A stretch of 64,000 nucleotides of DNA from Hormiphora californensis. Taxonomy: Eukaryota > Ctenophora > Tentaculata > Cydippida > Pleurobrachiidae. Below the pieces are notes generated by a model. That model made no database searches, was not told the origin of the DNA, and saw only the letters and a program-made list of their open reading frames with translations. Location of the stretch: positions 6,129,715 to 6,193,714 of the forward strand of contig CM035362.1 of assembly GCA_020137815.1 (NCBI GenBank), read 5' to 3'. Below are positions 23,775 to 44,334 of the stretch, in pieces. Each line of letters starts with the position of its first letter. Positions within the stretch are counted from its first letter, which is position 1. The translations under genes and the position numbers were made by a program.

Positions 23775-24379
23775 GGGAGAGGGAGGGGTAGACAGCATAT
23801 AATATCAAGATAGTGGAACACAGATAAATTTACAGTGAGCCATGGGAGAGAAAGTTGGAGTTGGGTACACATAAAGCAACGGAGAGAAAAAGTTTGAGTA
23901 ACTAAAACAAAGTTAGTATTCGGTGAAATTTAGATCAAAGTATTGATATCGCAACTGAACCGCCAATGGCAGATCCTAGCTTAAATATATATATAGTTGC
24001 CTAATATAGTGGAAGAAGATTCCATTGTTGTTTTTCCAGTCCATTCTAGTTGCTACTCATCAACCCAGTTAGTATATAATAGATATAAGCAAGGTAAACG
24101 AGAGATAGAAAGGGGATAGAGAGATCAGGGAGAGTGAGAGAGATTGATTGAGAGAGGTATGAAATTGAAACGTGAATGGTTGCTTGACTGCAGTATGGGA
24201 AGAAAATATTGTATCCCATTATTTTCCCCATCCTCATGCTACTCAACAACCCGGTTCTAAGAATAGTAAAAGAAGCTCGTACGTGATCTATACTTTCCGG
24301 CTTCCGCTACTCAAGCCTAGATTGGAAGTGCTTGGAAGATAGCCTAGCTGGAAACGTACTGTTTGTATTACATATATGG
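23775..24379. repeat. Segmental duplication, copy 2
   Basis: Copy of 20862-21461, same orientation, leading into another Tigger-like MITE. No gene seen. Confidence 0.85.
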
Positions 24380-25028
24380 TACAGTCGGACCCCGATTTAG
24401 TGGCAGGATTTTTTTCCCCGCCCGGGTGAAGGCCGAAGGCCTTCACCCGGATGCCTTTTGCAAAAAGGCATACGGGGTTTATAAATCTAAACGGATATAG
24501 TAACTATGTGTAGCAACTAGCAAGTCAGCTCTCTTATCCCGTTTCTGGTTGCGAGGGGCAGCATGTAGCAACTAGAGCCGCGCACACAACAACAACCTGC
24601 TCCTTCATAAACCACTTCATTGACACGTTTTCAGGAGATATGTGGCGCGCAATTCCGCAATGTGGCGCGCAATTTAATGCTACTAAAACAGAAGGATTTG
24701 TTCTATACTGTTTGCGTGATGTATAAATGATCCGAAATGTCTGTCCCGCCTTCGTGTTAGAAATGAAACGTTGGCGGGGAAACATAGCATTATGAAACAT
24801 AATGTATTTATTCTTGTTTTCCCCCAAAAATTTTTTGAATTTTTTTGTGAAATTTTTTTGAACATTTTTCAAAGGAATACCAGCCACGTCCGAATCGTGT
24901 TTCGAATCGGTGCATCTTATCGCATGCCCTGCTGCTTATTAGACGGTTTGGAACGAACAGAAACGTGATCCCCATCGAATCGAAATTTTGACGCTTGGTA
25001 AACATGTGATTTAATGGCCCCATCTAAT

Positions 25029-25878
25029 GAGGGATATCATACGACTCTTACTGAAGTTAGCAGGTGCTGATTGATTTCGCAATCGCTTACTGGAGTAAGC
25101 GACAGGTGCTGACTGTTTTCCAAAATAACTCTTAATTTCTTGTAAGAGATATCAAGAGTAAGAGAATGGTGATTCCATTCTCTTGTGTGGTAAGCGCCGT
25201 CCCCCCAAACTACTATGTCCCTTGCTGCGCGCGACCGGATTTTAGACGGCCATAGCTCCACCCCTTGATAAGATAGAGACCTGAAATTTGTTTTGTAGGG
25301 AGATCATATTGAGTTCTTCGTACAAAACAAATTTCAAGTCTCTATCTCATCAGGGAGTGGAGTTATGACCGTGGGAAATTTCACAAAACCCGAGTGAGGG
25401 ACATAGTAGTTTGGGGTGTACTTTAGCGACGTATAAACTCTTAAAACTCTTAACTGACGGGGGATCACAGCATCTGGTCACGTGAAAGGTCACGTGATAA
25501 GTCCTAGTGCACAGGGATAGCCTGTGACTGCGTACATGTGATCAATAACAGCCAATCAGAATGCAGCTAGTGAGTGAGAGAGAGCAAGATAGTAACGCGC
25601 GGCGCTCTGGCACGGTGCGGTTTGGGCGCTGGCAGGCTTTTACATGTTGCAACATGTAAAAGCCTGTCAGCGCCCAAACCGCACGTGCCAATGCGCCGCG
25701 CGAGATAATCTCTCTCAAGGGGGCACCCTGTCTTTCACTTTCTCTCCCCAATTCTTTCCCCTGTTGCTCACTCAGGATAAGAGTTTTGAGAGAACACACA
25801 GCACTGTCGCTTAAAAGAGTTATGCTGTCTGTTTTCTCGATTGTCGCTAACTGCAGTAAGAATCGTATGATTTCCCTC
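25029..25878. mobile_element. TIR DNA element with 3-bp target duplication, copy 1
   Basis: Ends GAGGGATATCATACGACTCT and, inverted, GAGGGAAATCATACGATTCT, with similarity continuing about 30 bp. It is flanked by AAT (25026-25028 and 25879-25881). It has a second copy at 29220-34406, flanked by ACT. A 3-bp duplication is seen in PIF/Harbinger-type transposons, but no transposase is present, so the family is uncertain. It contains a GC-rich near-perfect palindrome (25594-25703) and a nested MITE (25202-25423). Confidence 0.75.
25202..25423. mobile_element. Palindromic MITE nested in the TIR element
   Basis: Ends CCCCAAACTACTATGTCCCT and its inverse near 25402-25421. Internally, GACCTGAAATTTGTTTTGTA also has an inverted partner. 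It is absent from the second copy of the host element (34215-34235), which shows that it inserted later. Confidence 0.7.
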
Positions 25879-26099
25879 AATTAGCAGCACCGATTAAGAT
25901 GCACCGATTCGAAACACGATTCGGACATGGCTGGTATACCTTTAAAAAAATTAATACTTTTTTTAGCAAAATTTTACAATACGATTGTCAATGCTTTGAT
26001 CGGTGCTCTCCATAAATTTTTAGAGAATAAGTTATTTTGAAATTTTGATACTTCCTCACCCGCTTAGGGTGCCCCGATTCGGCATGGAATTAAGTCTCT

Positions 26100-26350
26100 A
26101 TTTTATCTCGTTTATTGGATAATTAGCGCATGGAGGGGTAGCAGGGGCTTATAACTCTCCTGGTCGGCTGGAACACGGATGTTACTCTCGGTCGCCTCCC
26201 CCCGGTCGGTGGTCAAGCACTTGCATAATGGTTGGGGTTGAGGAGAATTGACGACACACGAGATGAGGGGATTGAAAACAAGTTTCGCTACAACATTAGC
26301 ATTGCATCATCAGATCATCCCTAAAACACTAACATGGTTAAAACACTCAA
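26100..26350. other. Intergenic sequence, nothing recognised
   Basis: Mixed-composition sequence between the MITE nest and the palindromic element. It has no open frame, repeat or RNA gene that I can support. Confidence 0.5.
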
Positions 26351-26352
26351 TA

Positions 26353-26511
26353 CAAGTACAACACACTGTCAAAAAACCGGCATGAGGGAGCAAGAGGGGG
26401 CTGTCACGCGCAAATATGACGCCGCGCGACGACAGTTTCAAAAAATCCGACTTTACGACTTTTAGTTTCCCACCCTTTTGCTCCCTCACGCCGGCAAGTG
26501 TGTTGTACTTG
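26353..26511. repeat. Palindromic element with inverted flanks
   Basis: An inner inverted repeat (CCGGCATGAGGGAGCAAGAG against CCCTTTTGCTCCCTCACGCC) is enclosed by a second inverted pair, CAAGTACAACACACT (26353-26367) and AGTGTGTTGTACTTG (26497-26511). The outer pair looks like target sequence duplicated in inverted orientation, as at 32287-32474 and 40840-41030. Confidence 0.65.
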
Positions 26512-26557
26512 CATATTTAATTAGTTTTATGGTATAATAATTTGCAAAATTGTTGAT

Positions 26558-27068
26558 AGAACTAACCTGTTGTTTAAAGAATCAAAACGAAAAACAAAAT
26601 CATGTTACAACAATTAACACGAGAATCAAAACGAAAAACAAAATCATGTTACAACAATTAACACGGTCGCTGGTAGTGGGAAAACGGTAATGGAAAACGA
26701 AGATACAGTAAGACGACGCGCAACCGTGACCAATCAGGGCGCTAGTACGTGCTGACACATGTACTTTTTGCAGCACGTTATAGAACTAACCTGTTGTTTA
26801 AAGAATCAAAACGAAAAACAAAATCATGTTACAACAATTAACACGAGAATCAAAACGAAAAACAAAATCATGTTACAACAATTAACACGGTCGCTGGTAG
26901 TGGGAAAACGGTAATGGAAAACGAAGATACAGTAAGACGACGCGCAACCGTGACCAATCAGGGCGCTAGTACGTGCTGACACATGTACTTTTTGCCGCAC
27001 GTTATGCACCGTGCGCGTCTCCTTACTGTATTTTGCGTTACCGTATTTTGACTGCAAGCAGCACTGTA
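26558..27068. repeat. Tandem duplication of about 221 bp including a MITE
   Basis: Two copies starting TAGAACTAACCTGTTGTTTA at 26558 and 26779. Each contains a direct pair of 42-44-bp repeats (GAATCAAAACGAAAAACAAA...) followed by the MITE of 19570-19768. The first MITE copy lacks its right end. Confidence 0.85.
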
Positions 27069-27138
27069 ATAAACTAAAACAATGTCAGGCCATCTCCCGT
27101 GATTGAAATACTGTTTGCTACACACAAATTTAGCAGTC

Positions 27139-37693
<10,555 letters not shown>

Positions 37694-37739
37694 ACCTATC
37701 ATTCAAAGGCCGGTAAGTAGTTTATAGTAATTACTTATC

Positions 37740-37965
37740 CGTTAACAGATTATCAACTAATTATCAACTAATTATCAACTAATTATCAACTAATTATCAA
37801 CTAATTATCAACTAATTATCAACTAATTATCAACTAATTATCAACTAATTATCAACTAATTATCAAATAATTATCAAATAATTATCAAATAATTATCAAA
37901 TGTTTATCAACTAATTATAAACTAATTATCAACTAATTATCAACTAAATATCCACTAATGACATA
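37740..37965 (+). repeat. Minisatellite A, 11-bp unit
   Basis: About 20 copies of CTAATTATCAA (variants AAATAATTATC). It sits about 50 bp upstream of the signal-peptide exon. The same array is at 39100-39745, 44335-44420 and 44745-44800. Confidence 0.92.
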
Positions 37966-38461
37966 CTTCAACATCAACTAGCTGAATAACCGGGTGAAGG
38001 TATTCACCTAACTATCTACAATTAACAAAACAAATCCGAATTTATACCATTCATCTCACACAACAATTCTCTCTCTCACTTTATCATTCTCTCTAAGCAA
38101 CAAAGTCACGTGGCTATATTCAATATTCCTACTCTTCTAAAATATTGGCCCAAATACTTTCCGCCCAATATCTCTCCATAACTAAAGTAACAAATAAATA
38201 ATATCGAATCTCGAGATTCGATATTATTTATTTGTTACTTTAGTTATAGAGAGATATTGGGCGGAAAGTATTTGGGCTAATATTTTAGAAGAGTAGGAAT
38301 ATCTCCCTAAGAATCAGTAAATATTTGTATCCTCCTAACTCACTCTCAACCATCATAAGATCAGCAAATACCTATGACCTAATTAACTCTCAGTCACTCT
38401 GAGAGAGAAACAATGTAGGAACACAAGGAACCTATTATAAACTCGTGTGCCCTACAGTTTT
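37966..38461 (+). repeat. Spacer core X with internal inverted duplication
   Basis: Core X, but 38124-38212 is followed immediately by its reverse complement (38213-38301), meeting at GAATCTCGAGATTC with no spacer. After that X continues (TCAGTAAATATTTG...). It ends at CCTACAGTTTTAGATTGG, where minisatellite B begins. Confidence 0.85.
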
Positions 38462-39045
38462 AGATTGGCTGGAGATTGGTATGAGATTAGTTGGAGATTA
38501 GTTAGAGATTGGCTGGAGATTGGTTGGAGATTAGTTGGAGATTGGTTGGAGATTGGTTGGAGATTGGTTGGAGATTGGTTGGAGATTGGTTGAAGATTAG
38601 TTGGAGATTGGTTGGAGATTGGTTGGAGATTGGTATGATCAGATTAGTTGGAGATTAGTTAGAGATTGGTTGGAGATTGGTTGGAGATTAGTTGGAGATT
38701 GGTATGATCAGATTAGTTGGAGATTAGTTAGAGATTGGTTGGAGATTGGTTGGAGATTAGTTGGAGATTGGTATGATCAGATTAGTTGGAGATTGGTTTG
38801 AGATTGGTTGGAGATTGGTTGGATACTGGTTGGATATTGGTTGGATACTGGTTGGATATTGGTTGGAGATTGGTTGGATATTGGTTGGAAATTGGTTGGA
38901 GATTGTTTGGAGATTGGTTGGAGATTGGTTGGAGATTGGTTGGAGATTGGTTGGAGATTGGTTGGAGATTGGCTGGAGATTGGTTGGAGATTGTTTGGAG
39001 ATTGGTTGGAGATTGGCTGGAGATTGGTTGGAGATTGGTTGTATC
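38462..39045 (+). repeat. Minisatellite B with a higher-order block
   Basis: About 50 units of GGTTGGAGATT. At 38600-38800 a block of about 68-70 bp containing TATGATCAGATTAGTTGG recurs, a higher-order repeat. It joins directly to a fragment of exon-1 leader (39046-39085). Confidence 0.9.
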
Positions 39046-39085
39046 ATACCTATCATTTAAAGGGCGGTAAGTAGTTTATAGTAAT
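39046..39085 (-). pseudogene. Fragment of the exon-1 leader
   Basis: ATCATACCTATCATTTAAAG corresponds on minus to CTTTAAATGATAGGTATGAT, the leader plus the first codons of the signal-peptide exon. The rest of the exon is replaced by minisatellite B. It marks a lost gene copy between two spacers. Confidence 0.7.
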
Positions 39086-39099
39086 TACTTATCCGTTAA

Positions 39100-39770
39100 C
39101 AGATTATCAGCTAATTATCAACTACTGTAAAACTAGATATTTTCGTGAGATTTTTATTTTCGCTCTTTATTTTTGGCTGGAAAATCCGCGAAAATTAATT
39201 CCGCGAAAATATTTTGGACGATTTTTTACAGAAAGCTCGTGCAAGTTATTTCAGGATGACACATTTTTTACTTTTAGTACTAAGTCAACGACAATCGGTT
39301 CATAAGATCAGAAATCTCTTAGAGCCAATCAGCAATGAGAAAATGCTCACATTTCATTGGTCTACGCCAAGCAGGTCTGGTGTCTCATGGCAATGATGAC
39401 TGCACTCTTGGCGTAATTAGACAATAGACTAGGACCGTGAAATGGGGGTAGCAGTGGGATTAGCGAAAATTAAAATCGCGAAAATAGTAAATTTTGATCG
39501 AATCGCGGAAATTAATTGCCTCGAAAATATCTAGTTTTACAGTAATTATCAACTAATTATCGACTAATTATCAACTAATTATCAACTAATTATCAACCCA
39601 ATTATCAACCCAATTATCGACTAATTATCGACTAATTATCGACTAATTATCAACTAATTATCAACTAATTATCAACCCAATTATCAACTAAGTATCAACT
39701 AATTATCAACTAATTATCAACTAATTATCAACTAATTATCAACTAATTACATGCTTCAACATCAACTAGC
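39100..39770 (+). repeat. Minisatellite A interrupted by a MITE
   Basis: TCAACTAATTA units at 39110-39122 and 39543-39745, with variants CGACTAATTAT and CAACCCAATTA. The MITE 39125-39542 sits inside. Confidence 0.9.
39125..39542. mobile_element. Mariner-type MITE in minisatellite A
   Basis: 418 bp with ends CTGTAAAACTAGATATTTTC and its inverse, flanked by TA. Several internal CGCGAAAA and TTTTCGC words are in inverted positions. No coding capacity. Confidence 0.8.
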
Positions 39771-40454
39771 TGAATAACCAGGTGAAGGTATTCATCTAAC
39801 TATCTACAATTAACAAAACAAATCCGAATTTATACCATTCATCTCACACAACAATTCTCTCTCACTTTATCATTCTCTCTAAGCAACAAAGTCACGTGGC
39901 TATATTCAATATTCCTACTCTTCTAAAATATTGGCCCAAATACTTCAAAATGCTTCAAATGCTTCAAAGAAATCGGAATTTATACCATTCATCTCATACA
40001 ACAAAATTCTCTCTCAGCAATAAAGTCACGTGGCATTCCTTTGGCGTGACGTGCCCAAGGCATTCCTACTCTTCAAAAATATTGGCCACGTGTAATATCT
40101 CTCCATAGCTAAAGTAACAAATAAATGATATCGATTCTCCCCGAAAGAATTAGTAAATATTTGTATCCTCCTAACTCACTCTCAACCATCATAAGATCAT
40201 CAAATACCTATCCTGAATAACTCTCAGCTACTCTGAGAGAGAAATAATGTAGCAACACGAGGAACTTATTATAATATAGATAACCCCGGCTAGTGCAGGG
40301 ATGAAATTTGATAACCCCCGACGCAGGAGGGGGTTATCACTATTTCTCCACGAGGGAGCGAAGCGACCGAGGGGAAGAACGTGTGATAAACAATGTAGAA
40401 CGTGTGATAAACAATGTAGGAACACGAGGAACCTAACACGTGTGCCCTAGAGTT
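39771..40454 (+). repeat. Spacer core X carrying a hairpin element
   Basis: Core X. Near 39950 a short segment (TACTTCAAAATGCTTCAAAT) and a second, diverged start of X follow. 40264-40385 is an inserted hairpin-rich element: GATAACCCCC / GGGGGTTATC and CGAGGGAGCGAAGCGACCGA. A short direct repeat of AACGTGTGATAAACAATGTA marks its right side. Confidence 0.75.
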
Positions 40455-40800
40455 TGAGATTGGTTGGAATTGGAGATTGGTTGGAGATTGGTTGGATATT
40501 GGTTGGAGATTGGTTGGAGATTGGTTGGAGATTGGTTGGATATTGGTTGGAGATTGGTTGGGGATTGGTTGGATATTGGCTAGAGATTGGTAGGAGATTG
40601 GTTGGAGATTGGTTGGAGATTGAATGGAGATTGGTTGGAGATTGGTTGGAGATTGGTTGGAGATTGGTTGGAGATTGGTTGGAGATTGGTTGGAGATTAG
40701 TTAGAGATTGGTTGGAGATTGGTTGGAGATTGGTTGGAGATTGGTTGGAGATTGGTTGGAGATTGGTTGGAGATTGGTTGGAGATTGGTTGGAGATTGGA
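40455..40800 (+). repeat. Minisatellite B
   Basis: About 31 units of GGTTGGAGATT, ending GAGAAACCATAATTTACAAA as at 18850 and 48960. Confidence 0.92.
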
Positions 40801-40853
40801 GAAACCATAATTTACAAAATACTCTGAAATAAATGAAGTATGAACGTTTGTAG

Positions 40854-41015
40854 ACTGGCGCGTTATGAAGTTGGCTGTTCCCAGCGCGAGCTGGGGACAG
40901 CCAACTGGAGTTTAATCGCCCGGCAGGGCGATTAAACTGGTTTAAATCCCGACTCCGATCCCGAGGCGCCAGCCGAGGGTGAGGGGGAGGTGATTTAAAC
41001 CTATAACGCGATAGG
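40854..41015. repeat. Three-hairpin element, copy 2
   Basis: Same terminus ACTGGCGCGTTAT and the same order of three stems as 32301-32460, but the stems differ in sequence while staying paired: GTTGGCTGTTC with GACAGCCAAC; GTTTAATCGCC with GGCGATTAAAC; GGTTTAAATC with GATTTAAACC. The loop words GATCCCGAGGCG and AGCCGAGGG are kept. The flank ATGAACGTTTGTAG (40840-40853) is repeated inverted at 41016-41030. Confidence 0.75.
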
Positions 41016-41030
41016 CTAACAAACGTTCAT

Positions 41031-41640
41031 ATTTTATGAAACCCGATAGTAATTACACACAAATAATAGACACAACACAAGGGGTAACACACTAGGACTG
41101 CTGGCAAATAGTCAATAGACACCCTGAAAATGTGTGTAGACTTAGTGTCTACACACAGGGGCCAATACACACTGTCAGAGGTAGTGAACAGTAAAATAGA
41201 CAATGAGAGAGAGAAATGAATGGAATGTGATTCTTTTCACTCCTTATGAGAGAGATAACATTGAAACGTGTTGCAGACATGTTTCCCCTTTCTTTTGTTG
41301 ACAGAACTGTGTGTTTACACACATTTTCAATACTTAGAATTTTACACGCATGTTATTCAAATGAAGAGAAACGCGTGAAAAAGGACACTGGCCTGATAAA
41401 TCGCGAGCAGGGTGTTAAATCCCCCAGCTAGCAGTTATCATGAGCGCGCAAAATCTTCAAACGACTGATAAATCAACTATCAGGGTTCATAAACATATGA
41501 ATGCTTCTGCATATCAAACTTGTTAATTTTTTTGCAATAACTTTCTTTTTTTTTTTTTTTGGCCTTTAATATAAATAGTGGTACACACACTAACAATGAC
41601 AATAATAAATTAAACAAACGGGGTCAATAAATTATATAGA
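41031..41640. other. Unassigned intergenic sequence
   Basis: No gene recognised. 41120-41165 holds a small inverted pair around TGTGTAGAC / GTCTACACA. 41490-41540 matches 18885-18945 (AATGCTTCTGCATA), the sequence beyond minisatellite B. A poly-T run lies at 41550. Confidence 0.5.
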
Positions 41641-41648
41641 AAACAGAT

Positions 41649-42197
41649 TTAGTCTATTTGGTAGATACTGTCATCACGACCGCTGCTGCCTTCTGCCCTC
41701 AATCGTCCACGGTGTCCCCTGATGGAAATGGTGACAGACCGAACCATAGCAAACGACAACCTTAGCCTAAGGTACCGGATACACTGATCATATGAATATC
41801 CTGTTTTTGTAGCTTTTTTCTCTGCCAATTGCTTCAAAGTCTTATTAAATTCCCTTCCGAGGCCCCCCGTAGTTGACATAACCAATGGGGTGAAAGCTGA
41901 CTTTTCCACCTCAAGGACACGATGGAGGTAGGATGTTTTCTTCTCTCTCTCGTGTTTTTCATATGTCTTGGCGATAGTCTGGTTTGAGTTGGACGCTATC
42001 CTTGGATTGAAGATCCTTACGTCGAAATAGATATTGTCCATTCCAGACCAAAAGCCGCGACTACTGATGTCTAGTCTGGCGCCATCGGCTGTTATAGTTC
42101 CAGCCGGTAGATCCACCCCCCGAACATTTAGCAGATGGGGTTCGATCTTAGTGTCAATGCACACTTTATTCAGTTCATGACCAATGAGATCTCTCAC
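41649..42197 (-). CDS. Retroelement-type C-terminal fragment, nuclease-like
   Basis: An open frame of 182 codons. It contains DGARLDISSRGFWSGMDNIY followed by FDVRIFNP, then YEKHEREKKTSYLHRVLEVE, FTPLVMSTTGGLGREF and RLSFAMVRSVTISIRG. I recognise this pattern from the C-terminal part of repetitive-element proteins common in cnidarian and other marine invertebrate genomes. The D...FDVR core could be a PD-(D/E)XK-like nuclease fold, but that is inference. There is no upstream RT in the window, and the frame has no good ATG context, so this is a 5'-truncated copy. It interrupts the block otherwise continuous from 41540 to 42240. Confidence 0.5.
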   Translation of the reverse strand: MRDLIGHELNKVCIDTKIEPHLLNVRGVDLPAGTITADGARLDISSRGFWSGMDNIYFDVRIFNPRIASNSNQTIAKTYEKHEREKKTSYLHRVLEVEKSAFTPLVMSTTGGLGREFNKTLKQLAEKKATKTGYSYDQCIRYLRLRLSFAMVRSVTISIRGHRGRLRAEGSSGRDDSIYQID

Positions 42198-42212
42198 GTT
42201 GTTGTGTCGGAA

Positions 42213-42302
42213 ACAAACAAAACCTCCGAGTTTACAGATTTTTTTGCAATAACCCCATAAACAAAACCTCCGAGTTTACAGATTTTTTTGCAATAACCCC
42301 AT
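42213..42302. repeat. 44-bp tandem duplication
   Basis: Two copies of AAACAAAACCTCCGAGTTTA and following sequence up to AATAACCCCAT. Possibly the target-site footprint of the insertion at 41540-42210. Confidence 0.85.
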
Positions 42303-42830
42303 AAATCTCACCTTAGATTGTAAGTACTTCCACAGAGCCAACATGAAGAGCTCTGTTTTGATCAAAAAGCTGAAACAAATGAATGGGGGTTAGAATTCCA
42401 TTTAATGGGTTTCGGGTCCTATTTTTAGTATTGCGCCCAGGCATTGGGACCCTGGGATGTAGTTTACACCCACCGATGCAGTGCACTAATTGGGTGCTGG
42501 CCAGAAGATGACATAAACAAAGTTTAGGGACCAATATTAGATTGATCCCAAAACCCGGTTTATCTCAAGATCTGTACAGCCCCGGCAAAATGTACTGCAT
42601 TGGTGAATGCCCTCACTCATCACAATAGTTTCGAGATCATTGGAAAATTTACAACAAGTCAACAATATTTGAATCATCGTGATACTCACTGCATACCCAC
42701 CTATTGGAGGTGTGTGGAACTGTTCAGGATTTCCCATTTTTGATGTTACCATGTGTGTAACATGTGTGTAACATGTGTGTAAGCAGTTGTAACATGTGTA
42801 TAACATGTAACATTGATATCTAAGTTATTT
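42303..42830 (-). pseudogene. Downstream exon-like block, copy 2
   Basis: Copy of 18935-19460. On minus, MGNPEQFHTPPIGGYAVS is open, then after an indel VMSEGIHQCSTFCRGCTDLE, then a third frame with PKLCLCHLLASTQLVHCIGG. The frames do not join without splicing or indel correction. It lies 3' of the CCP exon of the short gene. A TGTGTAACA tandem stretch is at 42755-42785. Function unknown. Confidence 0.35.
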
Positions 42831-43103
42831 AGTTAATGAAATAAATTTCTTACTAACCTCAACCCAAAACCACCGACACCCCAACAGTTCAACCAATCAA
42901 TCAATCATTCATTCATTCAATCAATCAATCAGGGATACAGGGTGGCGCATCAAGCTGCTAATAACACGTTAAGACGTTTATTAGGTTTTTCGTGCAGCCG
43001 ACCCTCTCACCGTGTCAGGTTTAAATATTATTTACAAAAAATTGTGGGCAATTCCCATGTGCTGGTCATGTAAACACATAACTTTCAAATGCATTATACT
43101 TAC
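42831..43103. other. Intron-like sequence
   Basis: Shared with 19440-19890 (without the MITE) and with the inverted copy near 5455-5620. Contains CAATCAATCATTCATT repeats. No gene. Confidence 0.6.
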
Positions 43104-43280
43104 CTAAAATGCACTGTGGTACATCATTTGACCACGATCCATCCTGCTGACATATCAATGTTGCACTTCCAACAAGGTTATGGTTGGCAGCACACTCGAT
43201 GGTGGCAGTTGTCCCTATTGAGGAAGCAGTCCAGCTCCCTTGTGTTGATCCTTCAATAGAAAATGCAGGACACTCTGGTG
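43104..43280 (-). CDS. CCP exon of the short gene
   Basis: 177 bp, acceptor ATTTAG, donor GTAAGT, four cysteines. It is one codon longer at the 3' end than 36519-36692 (CATTTTAG against CATTG). Confidence 0.8.
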
Positions 43281-44283
43281 CTAAATGGAAAGATCAAGGC
43301 GTGAGTTCTATTGCAGCGGGGATTGGAGAGTTACACATTGGTGCTCAGTTATCATAATGGATCAATATCAGGCTTGGGGTACCCAATCTTTGTAAGGTTC
43401 TTTACCCAACAAACCAATTAACACCAACTCATGTGATCCAATCCAACCCCATAGCCCATGTTGTGCAGTTACACTAAAAGTGGTATGAATTAAATTGAGA
43501 CCCTTACCTGCTCTGTAGAAGTCAGATGCTGTGTCATAACTGTTAAAGTAGATCTTCTTCACAACATCACCACCCCACTTTGGAACACAGTTGCTATCTG
43601 AACTATCTGCGAACATGTAGTTCAGCACTTCCACATTGTTACATTTGATGATGAGGGCGGTCTCTGGTTTGGTGATTGTCCAGATCTTATCCACATCCAC
43701 CGGGGGTTGCACTGGCAGGTATGTCCAGCTGTTGGCGCAGTAGCTTATCACATACTGCATTGGGGAGGAGACCGTCACACGCACATTACCGATCCCGCTG
43801 TCCTTGTCGTACATTTGCACAGCGATCCACTCATCACTGCCCAGTGCAGAGTCCGTCTTTATCTGGAGAGATGTTCCCTCCAGGTCCCAGGGTATGTTCA
43901 CACCCCGCTGTACAGCTGTCCAGTCTGAAACACATCAACAATATTTTGATAGTCAATACCTGCCATAATAAACCCCAGCGGGATATATATTCCGCAATCC
44001 GCCCGCTATAAAAGCAAGGTTGTTTTTGCCGCTAAAGTTTATAATCAATAAATCCTTGTACAAACCCCTCACTTTGGTCGGGTCTTATACCACATACCAC
44101 CCTCCCTGCTTTTCAGGTCGGACAGTATATGGTATAGCGAACTAGCAAATCATATGGTAGCAAACTAGCGAGTCACCCTACTGGGCGGCCCGCTAGTTGA
44201 GTATGAGACTATTAGTCAGACTAACCTGTAAGAACAGCTGCAGCTGCCCATAATGCAGCTGTGAAGAGAAGGAGACGTATCAT
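43104..44283 (-). CDS. Short receptor-family gene (signal, extracellular domain, CCP)
   Basis: Exons in coding order: 44226-44283 (signal MIRLLLFTAALWAAAAVLT), 43508-43924 (DWTAVQRGVNIPWDLEGTSL to DTASDFYRAG), and 43104-43280 (CCP: APECPAFSIEGS to WSNDVPQCILG). All are open, with GT-AG boundaries and phase 1 throughout, about 217 codons so far. No SRCR, stalk or transmembrane exon follows. The next conserved block downstream is 42303-42830. It is either a secreted short member, or a gene whose 3' half was lost. Spacer X lies immediately upstream, as in the 37-kb gene. Confidence 0.7.
43508..43924 (-). CDS. Extracellular-domain exon of the short gene
   Basis: 417 bp, fully open. Differences from 36920-37336 are concentrated in the middle (DSGIGNVRVTVSSP and CANSWTYLPVQ), while DKIWTITK and the C-terminal part are conserved. 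Confidence 0.8.
44226..44283 (-). CDS. Signal-peptide exon of the short gene
   Basis: 58 bp. One Ala/Thr codon fewer than 37633-37693. Leader and donor are conserved. Confidence 0.8.
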
Positions 44284-44334
44284 ACCTATCAGTCAAAGGC
44301 CGGTAAGTAGTTTATAGTAATTAGTTATCCGTTA

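Larger units (their letters stand above)
24380..26095. mobile_element. Tigger-like MITE carrying nested insertions
   Basis: The left end matches 21462 (CAGTCGGACCCCGATTTAGT). The interior resumes at 25882 with TTAGCAGCACCGATTAAGATG and fades near 26095. It was split by the TIR element 25029-25878. The right terminus is not visible, so this copy is probably truncated. Confidence 0.65.

Noticed and set aside
37740-37965. Regularly spaced array resembling a CRISPR
   Set aside because: The unit is an 11-bp head-to-tail minisatellite without unique spacers, and the window is eukaryotic.
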